Part shown: piece after piece, positions 54,473-64,000 of the stretch
Layout: each line of letters begins with the position of its first letter
Numbering within the stretch: position 1 is the first letter of the stretch
From: Symsagittifera roscoffensis
Lineage: Eukaryota; Xenacoelomorpha; Acoela; Convolutidae
DNA length: 64,000 nt
NCBI RefSeq assembly: GCF_963678635.1
Contig: NC_087062.1
Location: 9,654,670 to 9,718,669 of the forward strand
Direction: 5' to 3'
Notes under the pieces: model-generated
What the model was told of the DNA's origin: nothing
The model's input: the letters and a program-made list of their open reading frames with translations, nothing else
Database searches by the model: none
Position numbers and translations under genes: made by a program

Positions 54473-54811
54473 TGAGTTTAAGTCCGGGGTGGCTCACTCA
54501 GAGAGTAATTGCAGATAAGGTACACCCTCTGTTTGTCACCCTATCTTATTTTCGGCCGGATAGATTCGTCTATAGATAGAACTTTTTAGTCTAATACCGA
54601 TCTTAATCTTAATTTTATATCTCCTAGTCTTAATAGATCTAGTGTATGCTGGCTTTTGCGAAGCTTGATATCGAAAAATTTTCTCGGAAGAGCAACTGTT
54701 TGCTAAGGTAATTTTAATCTGTTCTGACTGAAACTACAAATATTTTCAGCCTTAAAAATTATTGTAAGTGTTAGTTATGGATCATGATTGGTTAGTTCTA
54801 TGTATTTTACA
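54473..54811 (-). repeat. solo LTR, family A
   Basis: 339 bp; minus strand TGTAAAATACATAG ... AACTCA. Counterpart of 56288-56626 within the duplication. Confidence 0.78.
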
Positions 54812-55175
54812 GAGATAATTTATCAAGAATGTAATAGAAAAAAATAAATACTTGTTTTAAACTGATTCCAATTTGAAATTTTCAAAAATATTCATTGAAA
54901 AAAAAAACGAAGTCTCTAATTAAAAATTAACTAAAGTTTGTGTGTTCTAAAACTCATCAATAATTTTTTTCATTCAACAGTAAAACAAAGAGAGAAACAG
55001 TGACCGAAAACGTCCAGTATTTTTTTATATAGGTGTGAAATTGTTCTGACTTGGGATTATGCCGTCTCAACTGACAATTGTTGATTAAGCTTTCCTTCTC
55101 TACTTCCAGATAAGTTTCATAGACTTTGGTAGGTTTTTTACCATTTCAAAAACTGAATATCATGCCGTATCAAAC

Positions 55176-55535
55176 CAGGGGCGGATTAAGGGGCGGCGGG
55201 TTTGGACGCCCCTCCCCCTTAGAGAATCGACGTCCTGCCGACCCAAAGGGTCCCCCTTCGTACTATTTTGAGATATCCATTTTTGGCGACTTACCCTAAA
55301 AATTTTGTAAAGGCGCCTTTGCGTCAATATGTAATAATTTTGAAGGGAAAGCGCGCGCCAAAAAAAAACAGATTTTTTGGTCAAAATTTTACAAAAAGTG
55401 CCTAAAAACGTCTTTTTTTGGCTTTTTTGAAAAATTCATATGCGGCGCAGAAAATTTGGTCAACATTTCTTGACCAAATGATCTTTTTTGAAAATCCGCC
55501 CCCCCCCCCTTGAGAAAATCCTAGATCCGCCCCTG
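55176..55535 (+). mobile_element. hAT-like MITE
   Basis: 360 bp; CAGGGGCGGATTAAGG ... CCTAGATCCGCCCCTG, with GTTCAAAC following on the right. The left target copy is partly lost by a deletion that unit 2 does not share. Confidence 0.82.
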
Positions 55536-56287
55536 GTTCAAACTCCAGGCTTTAGGTAAACAGCGGGCATCAAATACTTCTATAATCTCTATATATTTTT
55601 GGCTGTTTGTAGTCTCGAAAATTTAAACTTCCAAGTAGAATTCGCGGAATCGGAGTACGCCTCAGACCGCTGTGATAAATTACGCTTTCATTTGCATTGC
55701 CAATGAAGAACGTGATTTCTACATAACTGGATCAGATACCCGTCGGTTATAAAAAGCGGAAACTGTAAGTCAGGGAATTGTTATCCGTCTTTTCATGAGT
55801 TATTTTTTGGCGATTTCGGACTCATTCATGGACGGATTGTTTTTTTAGAATCTCACTTTGGGTAATTATTAACATATGCCTCTAAGAAACCATTCGAATA
55901 TTGCTGGTCGAATTCTAATTTTTTTGCCTATCGTTCGAAAGGATGGTAGCTTAAGGCCTACTATGCTTATTGCTTGTTAAATGACGTATACTACACTCAA
56001 CTTAGAAACATAAACAAAAAAACATAGAGTCTCTAGGCTGAGAAAAATAGCATTTCTCCGTCAACGAGTTGAAGATGACGTCTAATGATGCTTTTCTTAC
56101 GTCCACTTCAATCTAAGGACACTTTTTTTGTTCAATATAACTTATGAATACCGTCAGCGATGAATTAGCGATGTGTGCTCGATGAATCATCACTCAGAAC
56201 CTCAATTTTTTATAAATCAATAATCAAGAAAAAAGTAGGATATTTTTTTCATATTTCAATCTGGTATCAAGATTGTACTGATTAGTA

Positions 56288-56626
56288 TGAGTTTAAGTCT
56301 GGGGTGGCTCACTCAGAGAGTAATTGCAGATAAAGAACACCCTCTGTTTGTCACCCTATCTTATTTTCGGCCGGATAGATTCGTCTATAGATAGAACTTT
56401 TTAGTCTAATACCGATCTTAATCTAAATTTTATATCTCTTAATTTTAATAGATCTAGTGTATACTGGCTTTTGCGAAGCTTGATATCAAAAAATGTTCTC
56501 GGAAGAGTAACTGATTGCTAAGGTAATTTTAATCTGTTCTGACTGAAACTACAAAAATTTTCAGCTTTAAAAATTATTGTAAGTGTTAGTTATGGATCAT
56601 GGTTGGTTAGTTCTATGTAATTCACA
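56288..56626 (-). repeat. solo LTR, family A
   Basis: 339 bp; minus strand TGTGAATTACATAG ... AACTCA. Partner of 54473-54811. Confidence 0.78.
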
Positions 56627-57184
56627 GAGATAGTTTGTCAAGAATGTAAAAAAATAAAATAAATAATTGTTTTGAACTGATTCCAATTTGCTTTTGCCAG
56701 TGAATTATGAGTCTTGTTTTATAAATTTTTATTTTTCGACACAATGTTGATTTCAATTAAGTTTTTGTTTGCACTATTTTTTAAAATTTTAATACTAAGG
56801 TTCAAAAACTGAAATTTTCAAAAATATTTTTTGAAAAGAAAACGTAAAAAATCGAAGTCTCTAATAAAAAATTAACTAAAATTTGTATGTTCTAACACTC
56901 ATCAATAATTTTTTTCCATCAACAGTAAAACAGAGAGAGAAACAGTGACCGAAACCGACCAGTAATTTTTTATATAAGCGTGAAATTGTTCTGACTTGGG
57001 ATTACAACGTCTCAACTGACAATTGTTGATTGAGGTTTCCTTCTCTACTTCCAGATAAGTTTCATAGACCAAAAATTTGCTAGGTTTTTTATTATTTCAA
57101 AAACTGAATATCATGCCCTGCAAAAACGGTTTTTGTCTGGCAGGAGATATTGCATGCCGCTCCAACTTTTAGCATAGTTCAAAC

Positions 57185-57550
57185 CAGGGGCGGATTTAGG
57201 GGCGGCGGGTTTGGACGCCCCTCCCCTTCAGAGATTCGACCTCCTGCCGACCCAAAGGGTCCCCCTTCGTACTATTTTGAGATATCCATTTTTGGCGACT
57301 TAACATAAAATTTTTGTAAAAGCGCCTTTGGCGCCAGTATGTAATAAATTTGAAGGTAAAGCGCGCGCCAAAAAAAAAACAGATTTTTTGGTCAAAATTT
57401 TATAAAAAGTGCCTAAAAACGCCTTTTTTTTGGCTTATTTGAAAAATTCACTCGCGGCGCAGAAAATTTTGTCAACATTTCTTGACCAAATGATCTTTTT
57501 TGAAAATCCGCCCCCCCCCCCCCCTTGAGAAAATCCTAGATCGGCCCCTG
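57185..57550 (+). mobile_element. hAT-like MITE, complete with 8-bp target duplication
   Basis: 366 bp between GTTCAAAC at 57177-57184 and 57551-57558. Ends CAGGGGCGGATTTAGG and CCTAGATCGGCCCCTG are inverted repeats. Internal AAAGCGCGCGCC core. This is the best reference copy in the window; CAGGGGCGG ends with 8-bp duplications are typical of animal hAT MITEs. Confidence 0.9.
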
Positions 57551-58092
57551 GTTCAAACTCCAGGCTTTAGGTAAACAGCGGGCATCAAACACTTCTATAA
57601 TCTCTATATACTTTTGGCTGTTTGTAGTCTCGAAAGTTTAAACTTTCAAGTAGAATTCGCGGAATCGGAGTACGCCTCAGACCGCTGTGATAAATTACGC
57701 TTTCATTTGCATTGCCAATGAAGAACGTGATTTCTACATAACTGGATCAGATACCCGTCGGTTATAAAAAGCGGAAACTGTAAGTCAGGGGAGTTAATAT
57801 ATTAGACGGACTTAAAACAAAATTTACGCAGCTTCCTGCTTTTTTGCCGTTTTTGAGTGTATAGTTCAAAACGTTAAGAAGCAAAAAGCAAAATTTTTGG
57901 AAATTTCCGCGAATGTTTTTGAGTGGAGTTTGAATATTAAAAAAATGACCTGATATCGGCAAACAAACGAACAAAGTCATCATTTAGATGGGGGGAAAAA
58001 TTGTTGCTCTCAATGCAATTCTTAGAGGAATTGTTTTACGTCTTTTCATGAGTTATTTTTTGGCGATTTCGGACTCATTTAGGGACGGATTG

Positions 58093-58746
58093 TTGTTCCG
58101 ACTTTCGATACGAAAGTAACAGAATATTTGTGCTCGGGGTGGGCTTTTTTTTTTCTTCAGACAAATTTCGACTTTTTAACTAGCCATTTTTGTCGGAATT
58201 TTTTTCAATCATTCGAGAGGTATTGTTGACCTGAGCTCAAATTTGAAAAAATATTTCACCTGTGATTGTTTTTTGTAAAGTTACGGGGGTTTAAAAATTG
58301 CCATTTTGGCCAATTTGGGACAATTAACGCGCGATATATTTCGCGCTATTAACGCGTAAACGGAGAGTTAATCCATCATAGAAATCGTTTCAAATTGGTC
58401 AAAAGAAGCTTACTTACCATAATTGGTTTGTTACAAGGAGCGAAATCTATCCTTTTCTACTTTATATGGCGTGTGGAGAATGATTTTAGAAAAAAAGAGA
58501 GTTAATCCATCATAGAAATCGTTTCAAATTGGTCAAAAGAAGCTTACTTACCATAATTGGTTTGTTACAAGGAGCGAAATCTATCCTTTTGTACTTTATG
58601 ATTTTATATGGCGTGTGGAGAAGTTTTAGAAAAAAAATTTTTTTCGTTTTGTTTTATTTCATTGAATTTTCAAATGTTTTTACTGCTCCATAAACCTTAA
58701 AAGGCAGTCGGAACATTTAGGGCTTCACCCTGATACGATCAGTCTT
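58093..58746 (+). repeat. GTTCCGAC repeat inserted in duplication unit 2
   Basis: Starts TTGTTCCGACTTTCG and ends GATCAGTCTTA. Absent from unit 1, where GGATTG runs straight into the T-tract before AGAATCTCAC. It carries an internal ~134-bp tandem duplication (from about 58363 and 58497, GAGAGTTAATCCATCATAG). Confidence 0.85.
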
Positions 58747-59063
58747 ATTTTTAGAATCTCATTCTGGGTAATTATTAACATATCCCTCTAAGAAACCATT
58801 CGAATATTGCTGGCCGAATTGTAATTTTTTTTGCCTATCGTTCGAAAGGTTGGTAGCTTGAGGCACACTATGCTTATTGCTTGTTAAATGACGTATACTA
58901 CACTCTACTTAGAAACATAAACAAAAAAACATAGAGTCTCTAGGCTGAGAAAAATAGCATTTCTCCGTCAGCGAGTTGAAGATGACGTCTAATGATGCTT
59001 TTCTTGCGTCCAATTCAATCTAAGGACACTTTTTTGTTCAATAAAACTTATGAATACCGTCAG

Positions 59064-59823
59064 AGCAGTCTATGGACAATGTTGAGGCGTTTTTCAGTTT
59101 TTTAACCCGTGGGCGTGTTGGACTTGCTGTTCTGTAGCAGATTACGAAATATGAAGCAGATTTTCAAATGGTTATAAAGTTTTTTTCTTTTTTTTTCTTG
59201 AAGTCGTAACTATTGGAGACTGTGACAGAATATGTGGTTTCAGAGCGTGATTTTTAGCTTTTCTCCGTGAAATTAACCGTCTCTTATTTACAACTAAACA
59301 AAAAATGTATTTAAACTTAAACAAAAAATCCACGTCTGATATTTTTCTCTTCCCAATTTCCAATCTGTGCTCAAAAACTTTCAATCCAAAACGAATGGTG
59401 CTTGCTAATATTCAGTTTGGGTTGACGTGTAATCTGCGGACAAACTCAAGTCAAATTGAGTTGTGTAAAACGATTAAATTAGCATACCTACAAAAAGTGA
59501 GGAATTTTGGCTATTTTTTTAAAAAAATACTTTCAACGAAACTAATTTTGCTAAATATCTTTTTAAGCATGCCGCTTATACCACTCCTAGGAGTAAAATC
59601 AATGTTGAATTTTTTGTCTATGGCTGACATGTAGAAAAAAAAAGATAAAAGATTGCAAACTATCGTTGTTCCAAGCTGGCAATTTTTTGCCCTCGTAACT
59701 TGACGAAGGCGAGATCACAGGTGCATCTCCGTGTATTTTTGAAAAATCGAAATTTCAGTTCATAGATCTTTTTCAAACAGCCCTTCAAACTTCAGCAACG
59801 GTAATGTATTTCTGAGCTTGTTA
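59064..59823. other. spacer, nothing recognised
   Basis: AT-rich. The 109-codon frame at 59305-59634 lacks any domain and looks like chance. Confidence 0.4.
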
Positions 59824-60366
59824 TTGTTCCGACTTTCGATACGAAAGTAACGGAATATTTGTGCTCGGGGTGGGTTTTTTTTTCTTCAGACAAATTTCGA
59901 CTTTTAACTAGCCATTTTTGACGGATTTTTTTAATATCACTCAAAAGGTATAGTAGTCCTGAGCTTAAATTTGGAAAGATATTTCACCTGTGATCATTTT
60001 TCGTGAAGTTATGAGGGTTTAAAGATTGCCATTTTGTCCATTTTGACCAATTTGGGACAATTAACGCGTGATATAATTCGCGCTATTAACGCGTAAGCGG
60101 AGATTTAATCCGTCTTATAAATCGTTCCAAATTGGTTGAACGAAGCTTATTTGCCATAATTGATTTGTTACAAGGAACGAAATTTCTCTTTTTGTACTTT
60201 ATATGGCGTGTGGGGGGATGATTTTCATAAAAAAATTTCAAATTTAAAAAAAAAATTTCATTTTATTTTATTTCATTTAATTTTTTTAATGTTATTACTG
60301 CTGCTCCATAAACATTAAAAGGCAGTCGGAACATTTAGGTCTTCGCCCTGATACGAGCAGTCTTGT
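59824..60366 (+). repeat. GTTCCGAC repeat, single copy
   Basis: About 543 bp, one of the best-preserved copies. Flanks suggest a CTTGTTA direct repeat on both sides. Confidence 0.8.
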
Positions 60367-60573
60367 TAAGTATTATGTAGCAGATAAACAACAACTATAA
60401 ACTGCATCGAGAACTTTTAAGTCGAAGTGAAGATATACTGTGTCGAGATGTGAACAATTTTTGAGATGCAATTTGAGATATGGCTTATCTGGTAACTTGA
60501 CTAAAATTTTTTTTACCAGCACTTGATTTTTACATTATAATTTGTTCTGGATTGAGTGTTTTGGTAACATGAT

Positions 60574-60744
60574 AATTTAGAAGAAAGTAACGGACCGAAA
60601 GAATTGAATGCAGCAGTTTTTCTCCATCCCGTGTTGAGGGCAGAGCTACTGTCTTTTTTTTGCATTATGGCAATTCAGCCAATGTTTGCACAATGCCACT
60701 CAGCCCAATTCGCATCGCAATTTCCAGCGAAAAATGCAGTTCCG
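60574..60744 (+). pseudogene. decayed B-box exon (TRIM-like)
   Basis: Open from a TTTAG acceptor-like site to a CCG|GTAATG donor. The peptide runs FLHPVLRAELLSFFC, then QPMFAQC, then ASQFPAKNAVPV, following the B-box layout. The ligand positions are altered: the first Cys and the Cys of PMCAQC are Phe, and the Asp and both final His are also changed. It cannot bind zinc as a normal B-box. Possibly the lost second exon of RING gene 3. The relationship is by pattern only. Confidence 0.35.
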
Positions 60745-60800
60745 GTAATGCTCCAGCCCACGGCCACTTGTAGTCTTGATCTAAGCCCAATCAAGCATGC

Positions 60801-61168
60801 GTGAGTTGGTGGCCAGTCAATAAGCAGAATGGTCTAAGAGCAGAATGGGTCCAAGTGCAGAAAAACAGAAAATTATCAAATTTTATAAGTTAATCGGTAA
60901 ATTAATTATCAGAAATGTCAATAATACCAAAGAAACGAACATTTTATGCATAATGTGCTTAATTACATCAAGAATTTTTAAAAAAAATTTAATCTAAAAA
61001 CTTTGTCAATTCATGCTTAATTTGTTCGTTTTCTTGGTATTTTTGACGATTCTAATAATTGTTTTATCAATTAGCCCGTATAAACCAATATAAGTTTCTG
61101 TTTTTCTGCTCTTGGTCCCATTCTGCTTTTGGACCATTCTACTTATTGCTCCGCCTCAGCGTGAGTTG
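60801..61168. mobile_element. MITE with ~50-bp inverted ends
   Basis: Element 60809-61160 (352 bp) between two GTGAGTTG copies (60801-60808 and 61161-61168). Inverted ends carry CAATAAGCAGAATGG and repeated GCAGAA-GG-CC motifs. The interior is AT-rich and also partly self-complementary. Non-coding. Confidence 0.75.
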
Positions 61169-62046
61169 TATTCAAACAAAAATTCGGCGAGTCGTAGTTT
61201 AACAAACTTTTAATTTCTCTAGTTGCGTTACATTTTTAGTGCATTGCAATGCTGCGTCAAATTTTGCACAAGTGTTTCAAATTTTGTATGTTTTTATGAT
61301 CAATTCATCAACAATGAGAAAATCTAAATGTGCACATAATCGAGAAAATGTTTAAAGCATGAAAAACAAAGTTTTTACTCTTCTATTAGGTTTTATAAAT
61401 TTTTTAAAATGATCAAAAATAAAACAACTAAAACAACCGATGTACATGTTTGGTAAAATGTTTGAAAGTTTTTTGCCTGTTGCTTAAAACCATTCATTTT
61501 TTTTCACACTCGCATTGATAATGATGTATAATGAAAATATTTTGATGTAAAATGAAAATACTTATAAATGACGACATCTGGTAATAAAACCAGCTGCTTG
61601 ATTTTAACCAACCACATTTAAAAAAGTCCGTTTGTTCATTTTAAGTTTATAAATCAATATATTTGGTGTACAATATATGCAGCAAATTTTTTCAATGTGA
61701 TTGAGATTTAAGACACCTTTTAGAATGTTAAGAAAAAATAAGCTGAATATTTTTATCAAAGTAAAAGCCATATTAAATTAAATTTGTACCTGTACTATCT
61801 TTAAGTTTGAAAAAGTTCGTCTTTTGTTATTTGGCATAGTTTTAATCATCCTATCATCCTGTCTTGTTGTTTCTCTTTTATCTAGACACAATTGATATTT
61901 GAATCTGCGTAATTTAAAAGTTTTTTCTTTCTGATAATCAGATATTACATCAGTCGTTTCTTAGCAGTTTATAATCAATACAAGATTATTTTTTCTTTTT
62001 GAAATTTTATATTAGAAGACGTTAAAATACGTTTTATCATTTAATT
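61169..62046. other. upstream region of RING gene 4
   Basis: AT-rich, nothing recognised. Confidence 0.4.
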
Positions 62047-62388
62047 ATGAACTCAACTAGTCGGCCATATTCTGACGGTGAAAATGATGATTCCGATTCC
62101 AATTTTGACCTTATTTGCTTCATATGTCATAAACCTTACCGCAATCCCCGACTATTCCCATGCAACCATTACTACTGCAGCTCTCCTCGAAAGTGTATTG
62201 CCCACTTGATCAAGAACAGAGGAAGTTTGCCTGTTGAGTGTCCTAGATGCGGCCAATCCAGTCCTTACACAACAGAAGAAGATTTTATTCTTTATGAAGA
62301 AATGGAAATGACCAGGAATTCCCAGTCAAAAGACGGGGAAGAGGCATCCGAGGCATCAAATGACGAAGCCAGCACTTCGCAGTCTCAA
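62047..62388 (+). CDS. RING-finger (TRIM-like) gene 4, first exon
   Basis: 114 residues to a CAA|GTCTGT donor (weak; reading on gives a stop at 62460). The N-terminus is Ser/Asp-rich. RING: CFIC, PCNHYYC, CSSPRKC with the five-residue gap, then CPRCG. The TEEDFILYEEMEM tail corresponds to the other family members but is followed by a Ser/Glu-rich extension (SEASNDEASTSQSQ). The most diverged member. Downstream exons were not found before the window ends. Confidence 0.72.
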
Positions 62389-63465
62389 GTCTGTTCTTTT
62401 ATCATTTTGAGAAGAACCTCTTTATATAATTCCAACATACATATCTTCATCTCACGTTGAGTTGAAAAGATTATGTTTTTACCGTATGAGTCGATAGATC
62501 TGCTTAACAATCACCCCTATCAAAGAGGAGGTTTTTAAGATTATGCTAAGTAGAATTTTCGACATATCAGAATAAAGCAAAACTAGAATTCGCTGAGGCG
62601 GAGTTTAGAGTGCTAATTATTAAGAGCTTAAAATTTATTTGTTTTCTTTAGAAAGGTATAGATTGTTCAGTAAATCATTGGAAGTGGAATTAATAGGTAA
62701 ATCCGAGTCGTTTAATGACCTTTCTCGACTTTGGTGGGTCAAACAACGTTAGTTTTTGCTTTTTTGACTCGATTAAAGTCCGTTGTCCGCACTGCGGATC
62801 CAATAGCTTTCGCATGTCAAGTCGATTTGATTCGACTTCTGCCTATTATTTTGAATCTAACCACATTTGCATCTAAGTAGCATAAAAGTTTTGCAGAGCA
62901 TAGCATTTAGCTAATGTGAATTGCTTCAAACCTATTTTGCAATTTTGTAATGACTTAAATTTTTGGTTGTTACGAAGTTTCAGCGGCTTGCAGGTATTTT
63001 CGGGTATTGTTTTCAGAATTTCATTTGGAGCAAGTTATAATTCTCTACACGATTCAAGATTTGCGAGCGCTTTGCTTTAGTCAACAAACAGATCTGCGAA
63101 GCGGCTGAATTAAACTTTCTTTCTAATTACATTTTCTTATGCCGCTTTACACTGATTGATCAACCTTTCATTTTCTAAAACTTATACAGTTGAAAAGTTC
63201 TTCTCCGAGGTTAAAATGATGTTGATAAATCGATCCTTATATTTCATAACCCAATGAATGTTTTGAGTGTGCTGATTTGACGTGGCTGTACCTTATTTCA
63301 GCAAGAAAATGTATGTGGATAGACTCTCGAAATGAGAAGTTTTGATTCAACTGTAATTTCAATCCCCATACCAATTGTGATATCACTGCTTCAAGTGTGA
63401 TGCAACTTGGTCTTGTCTTATATACCAGAAATATCTAAAAAAGCGTGTCACTCCGACTACTCACT
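62389..63465. other. presumed intron or spacer after RING gene 4
   Basis: No B-box or coiled-coil exon recognised. AT-rich with short GAGTCG-like motifs near 62.7-62.8 kb. Confidence 0.4.
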
Positions 63466-64000
63466 TGTTGCTCCGACTTTCGTAACGAAAGTAAGGGAAT
63501 AATTGTGCTCGGGTGGTTTTTTTTTCTTCAGACAAATTTCGACTTTTTAACTAGCCAATTTTGACAAAAAATTTTACATCATTCTTAAGCTATTGTTGTC
63601 CTTACAATTCTTTTATCATTCGAAAGCTTAAATTTGAAAAGATATTTCACCTGTGATCAGTTTTACGGGGGTTTGGAGGTTGGCATTTTGGCCAATTTGG
63701 GACAATTAACGCGCAATATATTTCGCGCTAATAACGCGTAAGCGAGATTTAATCCTCAGAGAAATCGTTCCAAATTGGTTCAAGGTAGCTTATATGCAAA
63801 ATTAATAGGAGCAAAATCTATCACTTTGTACATTACATGGCGTGTGGAGGGATGACTTTCACAAAAAAATCTCAAATTTTAGAAGAAAAAAAATTTCATT
63901 TTTTTTTTATTACATTTAATTTTTTTATGTTATTACTGCTCCATAGACTTTAAAAGGCAGTCAGAACATTCAGGGCTGCGCCCTGATACGAGCAGTCTTG
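63466..64000 (+). repeat. GTTCCGAC repeat, copy at the right edge
   Basis: About 535 bp, from TTGTTGCTCCGACTTTCG to ACGAGCAGTCTTG at the last base. A second arm, if any, lies outside. Confidence 0.78.

Larger units (their letters stand above)
54340..56157 (+). repeat. segmental tandem duplication, unit 1
   Basis: 1.8 kb starting CAGCGATGAATTCGC; repeated as 56155-59063. Contains a solo LTR (54473-54811) and a hAT-like MITE (55176-55535), both also present in unit 2, so both predate the duplication. Confidence 0.85.
56155..59063 (+). repeat. segmental tandem duplication, unit 2
   Basis: Same order as unit 1 but 1.1 kb longer. The extra sequence is about 60-100 bp near 56.7-56.8 kb, a ~245-bp insert at about 57789-58034 and a GTTCCGAC repeat at 58093-58746. 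Confidence 0.85.

Noticed and set aside
1-64000. CRISPR arrays, operons, bacterial promoters
   Set aside because: No regularly spaced repeats of that kind; gene structure is eukaryotic.

Overview
Eukaryotic, AT-rich, repeat-dense invertebrate-type chromosome segment. It carries multi-exon genes with GT-AG introns, Ty3/gypsy-like LTR retrotransposons, hAT-like MITEs and tRNA-derived promoters, and shows no prokaryotic gene organisation. The species cannot be fixed from sequence alone. An expanded TE-rich genome (for example an appendicularian or another marine invertebrate) fits, but this is a guess. There is one 200-bp N gap (28449-28648).

Host genes: the only family recognised is RING/TRIM, four members, all on the + strand. 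A TRIM-like gene (RING, B-box, coiled coil; five exons, 8792-16359) is followed by three further RING first exons at 42657, 51017 and 62047. All four end at a splice donor at the equivalent position, just past the RING. Their RING has an unusually long gap between the fifth and sixth zinc ligands (five residues, six in the first gene, instead of two). A decayed B-box exon lies near 60.6 kb.

Mobile elements: (1) 1-7314, minus strand, a Ty3/gypsy-like element: 5' LTR, leader, a small basic ORF overlapping the start of gag, then one open gag-protease-RT frame running off the left end. Three solo LTRs of the same family lie at 41.1, 54.5 and 56.3 kb. (2) 19878-27616, minus strand, an LTR element with 2.3-2.5 kb LTRs and a 5-bp target duplication; it carries a broken gag-protease region and an unknown ORF but no polymerase. 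Its left flank is tandemly duplicated (16.8-20.3 kb). A related LTR remnant lies at 51.6-53.2 kb. (3) 32248-38433, plus strand, a young Ty3/gypsy-like element with 212-bp LTRs and a 5-bp target duplication; its gag start codon straddles the LTR/primer-binding-site junction.

The rest is mainly non-autonomous repeats. There is a hAT-like MITE family (CAGGGGCGGAT ends, 8-bp target duplications) and three other inverted-repeat elements. An abundant ~0.5 kb repeat starts near TTGTTCCGAC and ends near GAGCAGTCTTG; at 43.8-48.8 kb it is arranged as inverted pairs around a shared spacer, like a foldback transposon. A 1.8 kb tandem duplication at 54.3-59.1 kb contains TE insertions present in only one unit. 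Large stretches between these show no recognisable gene.
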